Assembly: GCF_014192285.1 (NCBI RefSeq)
Contig: NZ_JACHXQ010000014.1
Span: 1-64,000, forward strand
DNA length: 64,000 bases
Origin: Halomonas fontilapidosi
GTDB taxonomy: Bacteria > Pseudomonadota > Gammaproteobacteria > Pseudomonadales > Halomonadaceae
Direction: 5' to 3'
Part shown: positions 23,510 through 37,177 of the stretch, in pieces
Layout of the letters: the number at the start of each line of letters is the position of its first letter
Position numbering within the stretch: position 1 is the first letter of the stretch
Program-made: the position numbers and the translations under genes
The notes under the pieces: generated by a model
The model's database searches: none
The model's input: only the letters and a program-made list of their open reading frames with translations
What the model was told of the DNA's origin: nothing

Positions 23510-23995
23510 ATGTCCATCCATGATTACGATTGCCGCACTCATAGCGGCGAGCCCTTCAACCTCCGCGCCCTGCGTGGCCAGGTGCTGCTGATCGTCAATG
23601 TGGCCAGCCAGTGCGGCTTCACCGCCCAACTGCGCGACCTCGAGCACCTCTACTGCGGCTATCGCGACCGAGGCTTCACGGTGCTGGGTTTTCCCTGCAA
23701 CCAGTTCGCCCGCCAGACGCCGGAGTCGGCACTGGATTTCTGCCGTTTCGCCGAGCAAACGTACGGTGTCTCCTTCCCGCTCATGGAGAAGGTCAAGGTC
23801 AACGGCAGTGGGGCGCATCCGCTGTTCGTCGAGCTCAAGCGCCAGGCGCCGGGTGTGCTGGGGACCAGCATGATCAAGTGGAACTTCACCAAGTTCCTGA
23901 TCGGCCGGGATGGCCGGGTCATTCGCCGGTTCTCGCCCCGTGATGACGAGGTGGCGCTGCGCGAGGCGCTGGAGAAGGCCCTGGACGAGTCCTGA
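23510..23995 (+). CDS. Glutathione peroxidase family protein (cysteine type)
   Basis: This is a 161-residue thioredoxin-fold peroxidase. The peroxidatic Cys35 is in NVASQCGFTAQ, and FPCNQF (61-66) and KWNFTKF complete the tetrad (Gln, Trp, Asn). It uses Cys rather than selenocysteine. An extra cysteine near residue 81 (DFCRFAEQ) could be the resolving residue, so thioredoxin may be the reductant instead of glutathione. It reduces H2O2 and lipid hydroperoxides. It lies 45 bases after the transglutaminase gene but has its own RBS. Confidence 0.88.
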   Translation: MSIHDYDCRTHSGEPFNLRALRGQVLLIVNVASQCGFTAQLRDLEHLYCGYRDRGFTVLGFPCNQFARQTPESALDFCRFAEQTYGVSFPLMEKVKVNGSGAHPLFVELKRQAPGVLGTSMIKWNFTKFLIGRDGRVIRRFSPRDDEVALREALEKALDES

Positions 23996-23998
23996 CGG

Positions 23999-24385
23999 TC
24001 AGGGCACTTCGCCGCGTTCGACCAGTACCCGTCCCATCAGCTCGTTCCAGCGATGGCGAGTCATCATGGTGGTCAATCCCGAGAACAGTGCCCAGCTCTT
24101 GCGCCGCCAGCCGTTGAGCCGCAGGTTGTGGGCCACCAACTGCTTCATCAGCTTGTAGTCGTCGAACGAGCGCCATTCGCCGGCCACCGACATCTGGTGG
24201 CGGGAGAGCACCGGGGCTAGCTCCAGGCGGAAGACCCACTCCAGCTCACGCACGCTCAGGTCATGGCGCTGAATGACGTTGACCATGTGTGCGTAGTCGG
24301 TTTCACGAGGCTCGCGTTCCAGCCACAGCGGGGCCAGGGCCAGCCACAGCTCGCCGCGCTCGTCGACCAGCGTCTGTGCATCCAT
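23999..24385 (-). CDS. Conserved hypothetical cytosolic protein (DUF7079-like)
   Basis: The start at 24385 follows a GGAG RBS 9 bases upstream. The 128 residues contain LWLALAPLWLEREPRETDYAHMVNVIQRHDLSVRELEWVFRLELAPVLSRHQMSVAGEWRSFDDYKLMKQLVAHNLR, which is a small helical family found in proteobacteria where the pattern of Trp-Leu and DDxxLxxQxVxHNLR recurs. The function is unknown. It ends 3 bases past the convergent glutathione peroxidase stop. Confidence 0.6.
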   Translation of the reverse strand: MDAQTLVDERGELWLALAPLWLEREPRETDYAHMVNVIQRHDLSVRELEWVFRLELAPVLSRHQMSVAGEWRSFDDYKLMKQLVAHNLRLNGWRRKSWALFSGLTTMMTRHRWNELMGRVLVERGEVP

Positions 24386-24580
24386 CGTTACGCTCCTGCC
24401 ACACTCGTTGCCCGGGAGGAGCATCCTGCACCAGCCATGCGGTGGCCTCAAGGGCGGACAGCCGCCGACGGGGCCGCTATCATGTTGCCCACTGGCTGAA
24501 TTTTTTGCATTTTCCGGCTCATTCATTCCCACGCGGACGGGCACCGTTGCCCTATCCGCCGGACAACAACGAGGTCTGAC

Positions 24581-25792
24581 GTGATCATCAAGCCCAAGGT
24601 ACGCGGTTTCATCTGCACCACCACTCATCCCGTTGGCTGCGAGAAGAACGTGCTCGAGCAGATCGAGGCGACCCGCGCCCGCGGCCTCGACAAGGCCAAC
24701 GGGCCCAAGAAGGTGCTGGTGATCGGTGCTTCCAGCGGCTATGGCCTGGCGGCGCGTATCACCGCGGCGTTTGGCTACGGCGCGGACACCCTGGGCGTGT
24801 TCTTCGAGAAACCGGGTACCGAGAAGAAGCCCGGCACCGCCGGCTGGTACAATAGCGCCGCCTTCGACCGTTTCGCCAAGTCCGAGGGGCTCTACAGCAA
24901 GTCGATCAACGGTGACGCCTTCTCCCACGAGGCCCGTGAAAAGGCCATCGAGCTCATCCAGCAGGACCTGGGTCAGGTCGACCTGGTGATCTACTCGCTG
25001 GCCTCACCGGTTCGCAAGATGCCCGACAGCGGCGAACTCAAGCGCTCCAGCCTCAAGCCGATCGGCGAGACCTATCGCGCCACTGCCATTGACACCAACA
25101 AGGACGCCATCTTCGAAGCCGAGGTCGAGCCCGCGACCGAACAGGAGATCGAGGACACCAAGGCGGTGATGGGTGGTGAGGACTGGGAGCTGTGGATCGA
25201 TGCCCTGGACCGCGCCGGCGTGCTGGCCCAGGGCGCGCGCAGCGTGGCCTTCAGCTATATCGGCACCGAGATCACCTGGCCGATCTACTGGCACGGCGCC
25301 CTGGGCAAGGCCAAGGAGGATCTCGACCGCGCCGCCGGCGAGATCGACAAGCGCCTTTCCAGCAGCGGCGGCGGTGCCAATGTGGCGGTGCTAAAGTCGG
25401 TAGTGACCCAGGCCAGCGCGGCCATCCCGGTGATGCCGCTGTATATCGCCATGGTCTACAAGGTAATGAAGGAGAAGGGCCTGCACGAGGGCACCATCGA
25501 CCAGCTCAACCGCCTGTTCAGCGAATGCCTGTATGCTCGTCAAGAACAGGACAACGACTGCCGCATCGACGACGCCGGCCGTCTGCGTCTGGATGACCGC
25601 GAACTACGCGATGACGTCCAGCAGGCCTGCAAGGAGCTCTGGCCCCGGGTGACCACCGAGAATCTCTTCGAGATCACCGACTATGCCGGGTACAAGCACG
25701 ATTTTCTCAAGCTTTTCGGCTTCGAGCGCGATGACGTCGATTACGATGCCGATGTGAACCCGGTAGCGGACTTCGATGTCGTGAACTTGTAG
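24581..25792 (+). CDS. fabV: Trans-2-enoyl-CoA/ACP reductase FabV
   Basis: This 403-residue protein begins with the FabV signature (GTG-initiated [23 protein letters not shown]). It has the NADH-binding GASSGYGLA (49-57) and the diagnostic Y-x8-K active site, Tyr236 and Lys245 in [10 protein letters not shown]. FabV catalyses the last reduction of fatty-acid elongation and is naturally resistant to triclosan, unlike FabI. The length matches the family (about 400). The RBS GAGGT sits just before GTG. It stands alone. Confidence 0.93.
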   Translation: MIIKPKVRGFICTTTHPVGCEKNVLEQIEATRARGLDKANGPKKVLVIGASSGYGLAARITAAFGYGADTLGVFFEKPGTEKKPGTAGWYNSAAFDRFAKSEGLYSKSINGDAFSHEAREKAIELIQQDLGQVDLVIYSLASPVRKMPDSGELKRSSLKPIGETYRATAIDTNKDAIFEAEVEPATEQEIEDTKAVMGGEDWELWIDALDRAGVLAQGARSVAFSYIGTEITWPIYWHGALGKAKEDLDRAAGEIDKRLSSSGGGANVAVLKSVVTQASAAIPVMPLYIAMVYKVMKEKGLHEGTIDQLNRLFSECLYARQEQDNDCRIDDAGRLRLDDRELRDDVQQACKELWPRVTTENLFEITDYAGYKHDFLKLFGFERDDVDYDADVNPVADFDVVNL

Positions 25793-25855
25793 GACCCGCA
25801 TTTCGGTCGTTGCTCGAGCATGCGGAATGCTAATCTCAGCCAGTGGAGTGTTGCC

Positions 25856-26068
25856 ATGGATACCCGAGAAAACAAGACGCCGGAAGAGGAACTCCAGCAT
25901 TTCAAGGAAGTCAGCCAGCCCGAGGATTTCGAGCATCCCGAGCCGGATGCGGAGCAGCCAGAGGCGAAAGAGTCTTCCCACGGGCTTCACCGCGTGTTGC
26001 CTATCGTTATCGTCGTGATCGGGGTCCTGGCAGTGGCCATGCTGCTGCTGAGTGGCAACGCCGACTAG
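25856..26068 (+). CDS. Small acidic single-pass membrane protein
   Basis: The ORF encodes 70 residues. The first 45 are highly acidic (TPEEELQHFKEVSQPEDFEHPEPDAEQPEAKES); the end is a hydrophobic helix (VLPIVIVVIGVLAVAMLLLSGNAD), so it is a C-terminally anchored protein with a cytoplasmic acidic domain. The start at 25856 has a GGAG-like site 11 bases upstream. It is a single small gene after fabV. No family is recognised. Confidence 0.5.
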   Translation: MDTRENKTPEEELQHFKEVSQPEDFEHPEPDAEQPEAKESSHGLHRVLPIVIVVIGVLAVAMLLLSGNAD

Positions 26069-26174
26069 CCCGCCGTTGCCCTGCCCGTGCGGCGGGGCTG
26101 TGGTTCCATCCGGCCTTGGGTAAGATGGTGGCTTCGCCCAGCATCTCCGGCACCAACCCCAAGGCCAGCCCTGC

Positions 26175-27152
26175 ATGTCCGAATCTCCTGTCCCCCTTCG
26201 TCCGGCGTCAGCGACGCGGCATGTCGGCATGGTGGTCCTGCCCGGTTTCTCGCTGCTGGCTCAGGCCTGTGCCACCGAGCCCCTGGCGGTGGCCAATCGT
26301 CTCGAGGGTCGGACTCTCTACCGGCTCACCACCTTCGCCAGCACCGCCGGGCCGGTGGCGAGCGCCTCCCAGCAGGCACTGATGCCCCAGGCCGGGATCA
26401 GCGAGGTGGATGAGCCGCTTGATCTGTTGCTGGTGTGCGCCCCGGGTCCGCTGTCCGGCTGCGTTCCCGAACGGCTGATCGAGTGGCTTCGGCGGCTGGC
26501 CGGGGCAGGCGTGGTGCTGGGCGGTATCGGCGGGGGCACGGAGGTACTGGCCCGTGCCGGGGTGCTGGACGGCTACCGGGCGACGCTGCCTTGGCAGCGC
26601 TTCAGTGCCTTCTCCGAGGCGTTTCCTCGCGTGAGGCTTTCCCGTCAGCTCTTCGAGATCGATCGTGACCGGCTGACCTGTGGCGGCGGCACTGCCGCCA
26701 TGGACATGATGATGACCCTGGTCAGCAGTCAGCAAGGTCCCCGGCTGGCTGAGCGGATCTCAGAGCACTTTGTGCTGGAGCGTATCCGCATGGGTGACGA
26801 GCCTCAGCAGGTGCCGCTGCGCTCCCGCCTCGGCCATGCCCCGGAGAGCCTGGCCGAGGCGGTGGCCTTGATGGAGGCCAATATCGAGGAGCCGCTGACC
26901 ACCCACGAACTGGCCGAGCATCTGGGCATCTCGCGTCGTCAGCTCGAACGGCTGTTCAAGAAGTACCTGCAGACAGTGCCCAGCCGCTACTACCTGGACC
27001 TGCGCCTGCAGCGCTCGCGTCAGCTGCTGCGCGACAGCGACCGTCCCGCCGGCGAGATCGCCCTGCAGACCGGCTTCTCCTCGGCGGCGCACTTCTCCAC
27101 CGCCTATCGCAATCACTTCGGCATTACCCCTCGTGAGGAGCGGCTGAGGTAG
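26175..27152 (+). CDS. argR: ArgR-like AraC-family regulator with DJ-1/PfpI domain
   Basis: Residues about 15-190 form a DJ-1/PfpI (GATase1-like) domain (MVVLPGFSLLAQACATEPLAVANRL, GGIGGGTEVLARAGVLDG). The C-terminal 110 residues form an AraC DNA-binding domain: LMEANIEEPLTTHELAEHLGISRRQLERLFKKYLQTVPSRYYLDLRLQRSR and FSSAAHFSTAYRNHFGITPREERLR. This is very close in layout and wording to ArgR of Pseudomonas aeruginosa, the AraC-type activator of the aru (AST) operon, not the unrelated E. coli ArgR. It sits just before the ast genes at 27995, with a methyltransferase gene in between on the other strand. The role is inferred from likeness and position. Confidence 0.8.
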   Translation: MSESPVPLRPASATRHVGMVVLPGFSLLAQACATEPLAVANRLEGRTLYRLTTFASTAGPVASASQQALMPQAGISEVDEPLDLLLVCAPGPLSGCVPERLIEWLRRLAGAGVVLGGIGGGTEVLARAGVLDGYRATLPWQRFSAFSEAFPRVRLSRQLFEIDRDRLTCGGGTAAMDMMMTLVSSQQGPRLAERISEHFVLERIRMGDEPQQVPLRSRLGHAPESLAEAVALMEANIEEPLTTHELAEHLGISRRQLERLFKKYLQTVPSRYYLDLRLQRSRQLLRDSDRPAGEIALQTGFSSAAHFSTAYRNHFGITPREERLR

Positions 27153-27780
27153 CGGATACCGTGTTGCCCTTGCGCGCCAGCAGGGCGCGAAAAAGCGAGC
27201 CCATCATCACCGGCGTGTCCTGCTCGATGACGAAACCGGCCGATGACAGCAATGGTCGGGCCTGGCGGGTGATGTCGGTGGCGATGGCCGAGGTCAGGGC
27301 ATTCAGCCCGCGGCGGACCAGGCCGGCCGGATGCTCGTCGGTCTGGAACTTGTCCATCACGCACAGCTGCCCCTCCGGCTTCAGCACTCGCCGCGCCTCG
27401 GCAAGCCCCTTTTCGGGGTCGGGCATCACCGCGAGGATCAGGTGCATGACCACCACGTCGAAATGCGCGTCGGGGTAGTCGAGGCACTCGGCATCCATGA
27501 CCTCGGCCTGGACGTCCCGGCCCTGCGCCTCGGCGCGCTGCGCGAGGCGCCTGACCATGCCCGGGGAGAGGTCGGTAGCATGCAGCTCGATGTCGCGCGG
27601 TAGCCACGGCAGGTCGAGCCCGGTGCCGGCGCCGACCAGCAGCACCCGCATGCCGGGGTGCCAGGTCACCTGGCCCAGGGCCAGGCGACGGGCGCGGCGA
27701 AAGGCGCGGTCGGCCACCAGGTCATAGACGGGCGCGTAGAGCCCATAGCGAATCCGGTTCCAGGCCGTGGTGTTGAACAT
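27124..27780 (-). CDS. Class I SAM-dependent methyltransferase
   Basis: This is a 218-residue Rossmann-fold methyltransferase: motif I RVLLVGAGTGLDLPWLP (about residues 45-61), motif II ELHATDLSPGMVRRL, DVVVMHLILAVMPDPEKGLAEARRVLKPEGQLCVMDKF. The N-terminus (WNRIRYGLYAPVYDLVADRAFRRARRLAL) is like phosphatidylethanolamine N-methyltransferases or UbiE-type enzymes. The substrate is not determined. Its C-terminus overlaps the end of the argR-like gene by 29 bases on the opposite strand. RBS AAGGAG before the ATG. Confidence 0.82.
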   Translation of the reverse strand: MFNTTAWNRIRYGLYAPVYDLVADRAFRRARRLALGQVTWHPGMRVLLVGAGTGLDLPWLPRDIELHATDLSPGMVRRLAQRAEAQGRDVQAEVMDAECLDYPDAHFDVVVMHLILAVMPDPEKGLAEARRVLKPEGQLCVMDKFQTDEHPAGLVRRGLNALTSAIATDITRQARPLLSSAGFVIEQDTPVMMGSLFRALLARKGNTVSATSAAPHEG

Positions 27781-27967
27781 CTCGGGCTCCTTGTCGGCGG
27801 TGGCTTTTCAGCCTCCTCCTCCCAGCCTATCCCATTCCGCGTCTGCCATCCCGCCGCCCGCGGGCAGCACGGCCACTGCCTTATACACAACTCACCGTCC
27901 CATTGCTGAAAGCTTCCTTCGGCCGTGCTCCCTATACTCGAGTGTTAGTTGACCTGAAGATAGTTGA

Positions 27968-29209
<1,242 letters not shown>

Positions 29210-29259
29210 GCCCCGGTGCTGCAATGCGTAAGGATTCATCCTCCTGCGGAGACCCTGCC

Positions 29260-30332
29260 ATGCTGGTCGTACGCCCCGTCCGCTCGGCGGACCTGCCGGC
29301 CCTGGAGCGGTTGGCTGGCAGCGCGACGCCGCGGCTGACCAACCTGCCGGCCCATCGCGATCGCCTGGAAGAGCGAATCGCCCGCTCCCAGCATGCCTTC
29401 GCCGCCGAGGTCGAGGCGCCCGGCGACGAGCACTATACCTTCGTGCTCGAGGACCTGGCGCGCGGCGAGGTGGTGGGTACCGCCACCATCCGTGCCCAGG
29501 CCGGCGCCCGCGAGGCCTACTATACCTATCGCCAGGAGACGCTGATCCACGCCTCCCAGCAGCTTGACGTGCGTCGCGAGGTGCCGACCCTATCGCTCTC
29601 TCACGAGGTCTCCGAGGCGACCCTGCTCTGCGCCCTGTCGCTGGATGCCCGCTACAAGGGCACCAGTGCCGAGAGCCTGCTGCGCCGGGCGCGGCTGATG
29701 TTCATTGCCCAGTACCCGGAGCGCTTCGCCGCGATCCTGGCCATGGCCTTTCCCGGCTACCTGGACGAGCAGGGCGAGTCGCCGTTCTGGAACAGCGTTG
29801 GACGCCACTTCTTCGTGCGCGACTACCAGGAGATCAACTACCTGGCCGGGGTGCGCTCCAAGAGCTTCATCGCCGAGGTGATGCCGCAGTTCCCTCTTTA
29901 CCTGGCGCTGCTCACGCCCCAGGCCCGAGCCGCGATCGGCCGCGAGTATCCCGATCACGAGGCGGCCTTGAGCGAGATGCTGGCCGAGGGCTTCCTGCGC
30001 TCGCGCCACGTCGACATCTTCGATGCCGGTCCGGTGATCAAGGGCGAGCGGGAGCGCTTGCAAAGCTTTCGCCACGCTGCCTGGCACCCGGTGCGCATCC
30101 GTCCTGCCCACGCGCTGCCCGATGCCGAGCCGGCCATGGTCGCCAATCAGCGTCTCGACGATTTCCGCTGTGTGGTGGCGCGCTATGCCTTGTCGCCCAC
30201 CGGCCAATTGATGCTCTGTCCGGCGCATGCCGAACGACTGGGCGTTGAGGAGGGGAGGGCCGTGCTGGCCGCGCCGCTGACGCTACCCGGCGGGGAAGAA
30301 CTCGATCCGGGCTACGACGAGGGAGAGTTGTG

Positions 30333-30333
<1 letters not shown>
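29260..30333 (+). CDS. aruF: Arginine N-succinyltransferase, alpha-type subunit (AruF/AstA-like)
   Basis: The 357-residue protein starts at the ATG of MLVVRPVRSADLPALERLA; upstream reading to 29206 lacks support. The GNAT-like fold matches arginine N-succinyltransferases: TYRQETLIHAS, LSHEVSEATLLCALSLDARYKGTSAESLLRRARLMFIAQ and FWNSVGRHFFVRDY. The reaction is arginine plus succinyl-CoA to N2-succinylarginine. In Pseudomonas two paralogous subunits, AruF and AruG, form the enzyme; here two adjacent paralogs repeat that layout, unlike the single astA of E. coli. Its stop overlaps the next start (TGATG). Confidence 0.85.
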
Positions 30334-32990
<2,657 letters not shown>

Positions 32991-32994
<4 letters not shown>

Positions 32995-34370
32995 ACCAGC
33001 CGACCCCGGACGTGCGCGAGGTCAACTTTTGTGAGGTCAACTTCGACGGCCTGGTCGGCCCGACCCACAACTATGCCGGCCTGGCGCTGGGCAACGTCGC
33101 CTCCATGACCCACGGTGGCCTGGAGGCCAATCCCCGGGAGGCCGCGCTGCAGGGCCTGGGCAAGATGAAGGCGCTGATGGAGGCCGGCTACGCCCAGGGC
33201 GTGCTGCCGCCTCAGCAGCGCCCTGACCTGGGGGCGCTTCGCCAGCTCGGCTTCTCCGGCAGTGATGAACGGGTGCTGGCCCGGGCGGCGGGCGAGGCCC
33301 CGCAGATCCTGCGCGCGGTCTGCTCGGCCTCGAGCATGTGGACCGCCAATGCCGCCACGGTGACGCCCTCAGCGGATGCGCCGGACGGCCGGGTGCACTT
33401 TACGCCGGCCAACCTGCAGTCGAGCTTCCACCGCTATCTGGAGCCGGACACCACCGCCCGGGTGCTGGCGGCGATCTTTCGTGACGAGGCGCGCTTCGCC
33501 CATCACCCGGTGCTGCCGGCGACCCCCGCCTTCTCCGACGAGGGCGCGGCCAACCATACCCGCCTTGCCGCCGACCACGGCGAGCCCGGGGTGCACCTCT
33601 TCGTCTATGGCCGCGCGGCCTTCGGCTGGGGGGCCGAGGAGGGCGTCGCGCCGCGGCGCTACCCGGCGCGCCAGACCCTGGAGGCGAGCCAGGCGATTGC
33701 CCGCCAGCATGGGCTCACGGAGACCCGGGTGGTGTTCGCCCAGCAGCACCCCGCGGCCATCGACGCCGGCGTCTTCCACAACGACGTGATCAGTGTGGGT
33801 AACGGCCCGGTGCTGCTCTACCACGAGCGGGCCTTCCTCGACGAGCAGGCCACCCTGGACGAGCTGAGGGCCAAGATGGCCGCGCCACTGGTCCCGATAC
33901 GGGTCCCCGAGGAGGCGGTCAGCCTCGAGGACGCGGTGGCCTCCTACCTCTTCAATTCCCAGCTGCTCTCCAATCCGGACGGCACCATGACGCTGGTGGT
34001 GCCCGGGGAGTGCCAGGAACGCGAGAGCGTCTGGCGCACCATCCAGGATCTCCTGCTGGGCGGCCACAATCCCATCAGCGACGTCGTGGTCAAGGACGTC
34101 AAGCAGAGCATGCGCAACGGCGGAGGCCCCGCCTGCCTGCGGCTGCGGGTGGTGCTCTCGGCCGCCGAGCGCGCGGCGCTCTCCGGACGTGTCCTGCTCA
34201 CCGAGGCCCTGCATGACAAGCTCACCGCCTGGGTCGAGCGTCACTACCGCGACCGTCTGGCCCCGGCCGATCTGGCCGACCCACAGCTGGCCGAGGAGAC
34301 CCTGGCGGCGCTTGACGAGCTGACGGGGATCCTGGCCATCGGCGCTGTCTATCCCTTCCAGCGGGGGTAA
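32991..34370 (+). CDS. astB: N-succinylarginine dihydrolase
   Basis: The 459-residue protein matches AstB in length (about 445). The start [43 protein letters not shown] contains the family N-terminus after an extra stretch in which VNF(C)EVNF is repeated. Catalytic Cys382 lies in [13 protein letters not shown], and [12 protein letters not shown] carries the catalytic His. It hydrolyses succinylarginine to succinylornithine, two ammonia and CO2. It is the last ast gene in the set; astE, needed to release succinate and glutamate, is not found downstream. Confidence 0.93.
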
Positions 34371-34460
34371 GGCGTCCGGATATTCTGCGACTGAGGGCCG
34401 CTCGGCGAAGAGGTACGTCTATGCGCTATGCCCCCGTCCAGCCGACAATGGAGAGACGAT

Positions 34461-35207
34461 GTGACGGACGTGGTGTATTGGCTGGATCTGGCGGGGGTGA
34501 TCGTCTTCGCCCTTTCGGGCGTGATATTGGCCTGCCGCTCGCGGATGGACCCCTTCGGCATGCTGGTGCTGGCGGCGGTGACCGGGATCGGCGGTGGCAC
34601 CCTGCGAGACCTGGTGCTGGGCGTTCGCCCGGTGTTCTGGGTGACGGATCCTAGCTATCTCTGGGTGATACTGGCCACCGTGGGCCTGTCGATCCTCGGC
34701 TTCCACTATATCCACCGCCTTTCGCGTGGGTTCCTGCCGGTGGCGGACGCCTTCGGCCTGGCCCTGTTCACGGTGATCGGCGCCCACAAGGCCCTGATGC
34801 TGGAGGCGCCCGGCGTAGTGGCGGTACTCATGGGGCTCCTGACCGGCGTGGCCGGCGGCATGATTCGCGATGTGCTGGCGCGCCGGGTGCCCATGGTGCT
34901 CAGGCAGGAGGTCTATGCCACCGCCTCGATTGCCGGTGGCGTGGTTTTCGTGGGCCTGGAGGCCCTCGCCGCGCCGTTGGCCGCCTCCATCGCCATGGGG
35001 CTGGTGGTTACCCTCGGGTTGCGGCTCTCGGCCATCCACTGGCACCTGTCCCTGCCGGTGTTCGCCTGGGTTGTCGTTCAGCCGCCATCAGCGCCCGTGG
35101 ACACCAAGGACAACAAAACGGAGAAGGCGATACCCTCGGCGCGCGCCAAGGCCCGGGTCAAATTGATCCCGCCCGGACGCGCCAGACGACGGGGTAAGGG
35201 GAATTGA
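34461..35207 (+). CDS. TRIC-family (UPF0126/YicG-like) cation channel
   Basis: The GTG start at 34461 follows GGAGAG; an ATG at 34428 in frame is less supported. The 248-residue protein has two repeats of the TRIC fold, each with GGGTLRDLVLG-type loops: VTGIGGGTLRDLVLGVRPVFW and LTGVAGGMIRDVLARRVPMVL. Bacterial members are trimeric channels passing K+ or glycine-like small molecules. The C-terminal 45 residues are strongly basic (KARVKLIPPGRARRRGKGN), an unusual extension. It sits between astB and a lipoprotein gene. Confidence 0.85.
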   Translation: MTDVVYWLDLAGVIVFALSGVILACRSRMDPFGMLVLAAVTGIGGGTLRDLVLGVRPVFWVTDPSYLWVILATVGLSILGFHYIHRLSRGFLPVADAFGLALFTVIGAHKALMLEAPGVVAVLMGLLTGVAGGMIRDVLARRVPMVLRQEVYATASIAGGVVFVGLEALAAPLAASIAMGLVVTLGLRLSAIHWHLSLPVFAWVVVQPPSAPVDTKDNKTEKAIPSARAKARVKLIPPGRARRRGKGN

Positions 35208-35209
35208 GC

Positions 35210-36322
35210 ATGGCCCTGATGGACAGGAACCGCACGCCTGCCGTGCTCGTGACCTGGCTGATAGTGGTGCTTCTGTCGCTGGCCGGCTGTGCGGTCCAAC
35301 AGCGGGACTTCGAGCAACGGGCGCAGGAACTGGACCATGCGGCAGTGGCCGAGGCGATCCGAGAGCGCTACGAGACGGCGCTGCCCGACCTGCCCCGAGG
35401 CAAGCAGCGCCACTATGCCCAGCGGCTCTACCGGATCACAGGAGACGCCCGTTACCTGCCCCTCAATCGTGACTACGGACAGCGCCTGGTGGCCCGGATT
35501 CGCGAGGAGATCGATGCGCTGGGCACGCCGGGCCATGCCGAACGACGAGCCCGAGAGAAGGTGGCGGCCTACCCGGCGCGAACCGAGAAGCAGCGTCGGC
35601 GCAAGCGGATGCTCGCCGAGTGGGGAGAGATCGCCTATGCGAAGCGCCTGGCCTTCGACCTGACCCAGGCCAAATACCACGGCCTGTTGAACGCGGCCGA
35701 CCTTCCCGGGTACCACCAGGCGCTGGACTACCTGGCAAGCGTCGACTTTCGCACCTTCCTGCTCGATCCCGACGTGATGGCGATCTATGCCGCCCAGGTG
35801 GCGAACCTGGCGTATTACCTCGAGGACCTGGACGTCACCGACCTGCGCGAGGAGGTCATCACGGCCTTCCGCCACCAGTACCCGCCGTGGCGAGATGCAA
35901 GGCTCTCCACGGCCGAGTATCGCAACAAGATCTACGGCATGACCCACTTCGTGATTGCCGCCAGCGACTACTACCAGCGGCCGGTGTCGGCCGAGGAGTT
36001 CCGCTGGGTGCTGGACGCGTTCGCCGCGGGCCTGGAGCGTATTCTTGCGGATACCAAGGAGGATATCTATACGGAGGTGGGCATCAGTTTCCTGCTGGCC
36101 GGGGAGGAGGACCACCCGGCGGTGACGCGCCTGCAGGATGCGCTGGTCGAGGCCTATGACCGTGAGGCGAGGATGGTGCCCTCGGAGCAGGGGGGCACTG
36201 ACCTGGCCCAGGGGGAGCACCGCAACGTGCTGGCCATCATGCTGCTGGACTGGCCGGAGAGGCTTTATCCGGGGCCGAAGATTTCTCCGCTTCAGGAATA
36301 TGAGGCCATCTTATCTTGGTAA
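35210..36322 (+). CDS. DUF3541-like lipoprotein
   Basis: The start at 35210 has the RBS AGGGGA. The 370-residue protein has a lipoprotein signal (VLVTWLIVVLLSLAGC, lipobox LAGC), so it is probably anchored in the outer or inner membrane. The rest is helical, with YHGLLNAADLPGYHQALDYLASVDFRTFLLDPDVMAIYAAQVANLAYYL and IYGMTHFVIAASDYYQRPVSAEEF, resembling the DUF3541 family of Vibrio and relatives. The function is unknown. Its 3' end overlaps the convergent acyltransferase by 31 bases. Confidence 0.7.
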   Translation: MALMDRNRTPAVLVTWLIVVLLSLAGCAVQQRDFEQRAQELDHAAVAEAIRERYETALPDLPRGKQRHYAQRLYRITGDARYLPLNRDYGQRLVARIREEIDALGTPGHAERRAREKVAAYPARTEKQRRRKRMLAEWGEIAYAKRLAFDLTQAKYHGLLNAADLPGYHQALDYLASVDFRTFLLDPDVMAIYAAQVANLAYYLEDLDVTDLREEVITAFRHQYPPWRDARLSTAEYRNKIYGMTHFVIAASDYYQRPVSAEEFRWVLDAFAAGLERILADTKEDIYTEVGISFLLAGEEDHPAVTRLQDALVEAYDREARMVPSEQGGTDLAQGEHRNVLAIMLLDWPERLYPGPKISPLQEYEAILSW

Positions 36323-37107
36323 GCCGGAAGGGATTCCAGCTGAGGGGCCAACTTCTGACGGATATGCAGGTAAAGTGGCATCAGGTCTTCATGTATTTCT
36401 TTTTCGGCTTTCCGGTGGTCAATGTAAAAAGCGTTTCGGCTGCCATGCATCTCAATGCGCTCCCCGACCTTGGTGAAATGGAAGCCTGACATCGAGAGAA
36501 GTCTCGGAAGCCTTGGTTCCATCATTGCAAAAACATGACGTTTTTTCATGAGGCCCACCAGCGAGTAGGTTGCAAGAAACAATGCAACGATAATCAAGGG
36601 GAATGTCTTTTTTTCCTCGGATGTGAATTCATGGAGGTCAGTTTCCATGCCAAGGGTTTCATGCTTTATGGGCTTGTGTCGAAACGCTCTGGCGATTGCG
36701 AAGCGCGAGATTTCACAAATACTCTCATAAGGAAGCGTGGCAGGGTGGAAGATTTCATGGGTGAGGCTGCGCTCACCATATTCCTGAAGGGGGAGCCTAT
36801 GGTGCTTCCCTTCTGCCACCGGGGCTGGCAATACTAGCCTGAGGCAGCCAGCTGCGAGCCCCGATCTCCGGTGCTCAATCAGGCAGTGGATGGAGTGCGA
36901 GTCGTGAGCATCGATCTCGATGTTTTGCGAAGTTTCTCCTGGAGGGTGGTAGCCGATTTCCTGGCAATACACCTCGTGCCGTAGTCGGTATATCCTTTTT
37001 TTTTCAGATTCACTTATGGCAACATTAAAGGTGAAATCTTTAACGAAAGATTCGAACAGGTCGGCCGTCGAGCTGCGGATGTGCGTCATTTTTTGGGATG
37101 ATGTCAT
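36292..37107 (-). CDS. PEP-CTERM/exosortase system-associated acyltransferase
   Basis: The 271-residue GNAT-like protein resembles TIGR03694: FNVAISESEKKRIYRLRHEVYCQEIGYHPP near the N-terminus, then HSIHCLIEHRRSGLAAGCLRLVLP, and CEISRFAIARAFRH (the autoinducer-synthase-like ExSRF motif). These proteins usually sit next to exosortase and EPS genes. None is present in this window. Codons are clearly AT-richer (about 45-50 percent GC) than in the neighbours, pointing to recent transfer. The RBS GGAAGG precedes the ATG. Its substrate may be an acyl carrier or CoA donor; unknown. Confidence 0.75.
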   Translation of the reverse strand: MTSSQKMTHIRSSTADLFESFVKDFTFNVAISESEKKRIYRLRHEVYCQEIGYHPPGETSQNIEIDAHDSHSIHCLIEHRRSGLAAGCLRLVLPAPVAEGKHHRLPLQEYGERSLTHEIFHPATLPYESICEISRFAIARAFRHKPIKHETLGMETDLHEFTSEEKKTFPLIIVALFLATYSLVGLMKKRHVFAMMEPRLPRLLSMSGFHFTKVGERIEMHGSRNAFYIDHRKAEKEIHEDLMPLYLHIRQKLAPQLESLPAYQDKMASYS

Positions 37108-37177
37108 CTTGAGCCTTCCTTCTTAAGCCGTAACCTGGAAGTTAAGTTGAGTGCTGAAAGAGCTATGCGTGTGTTTT

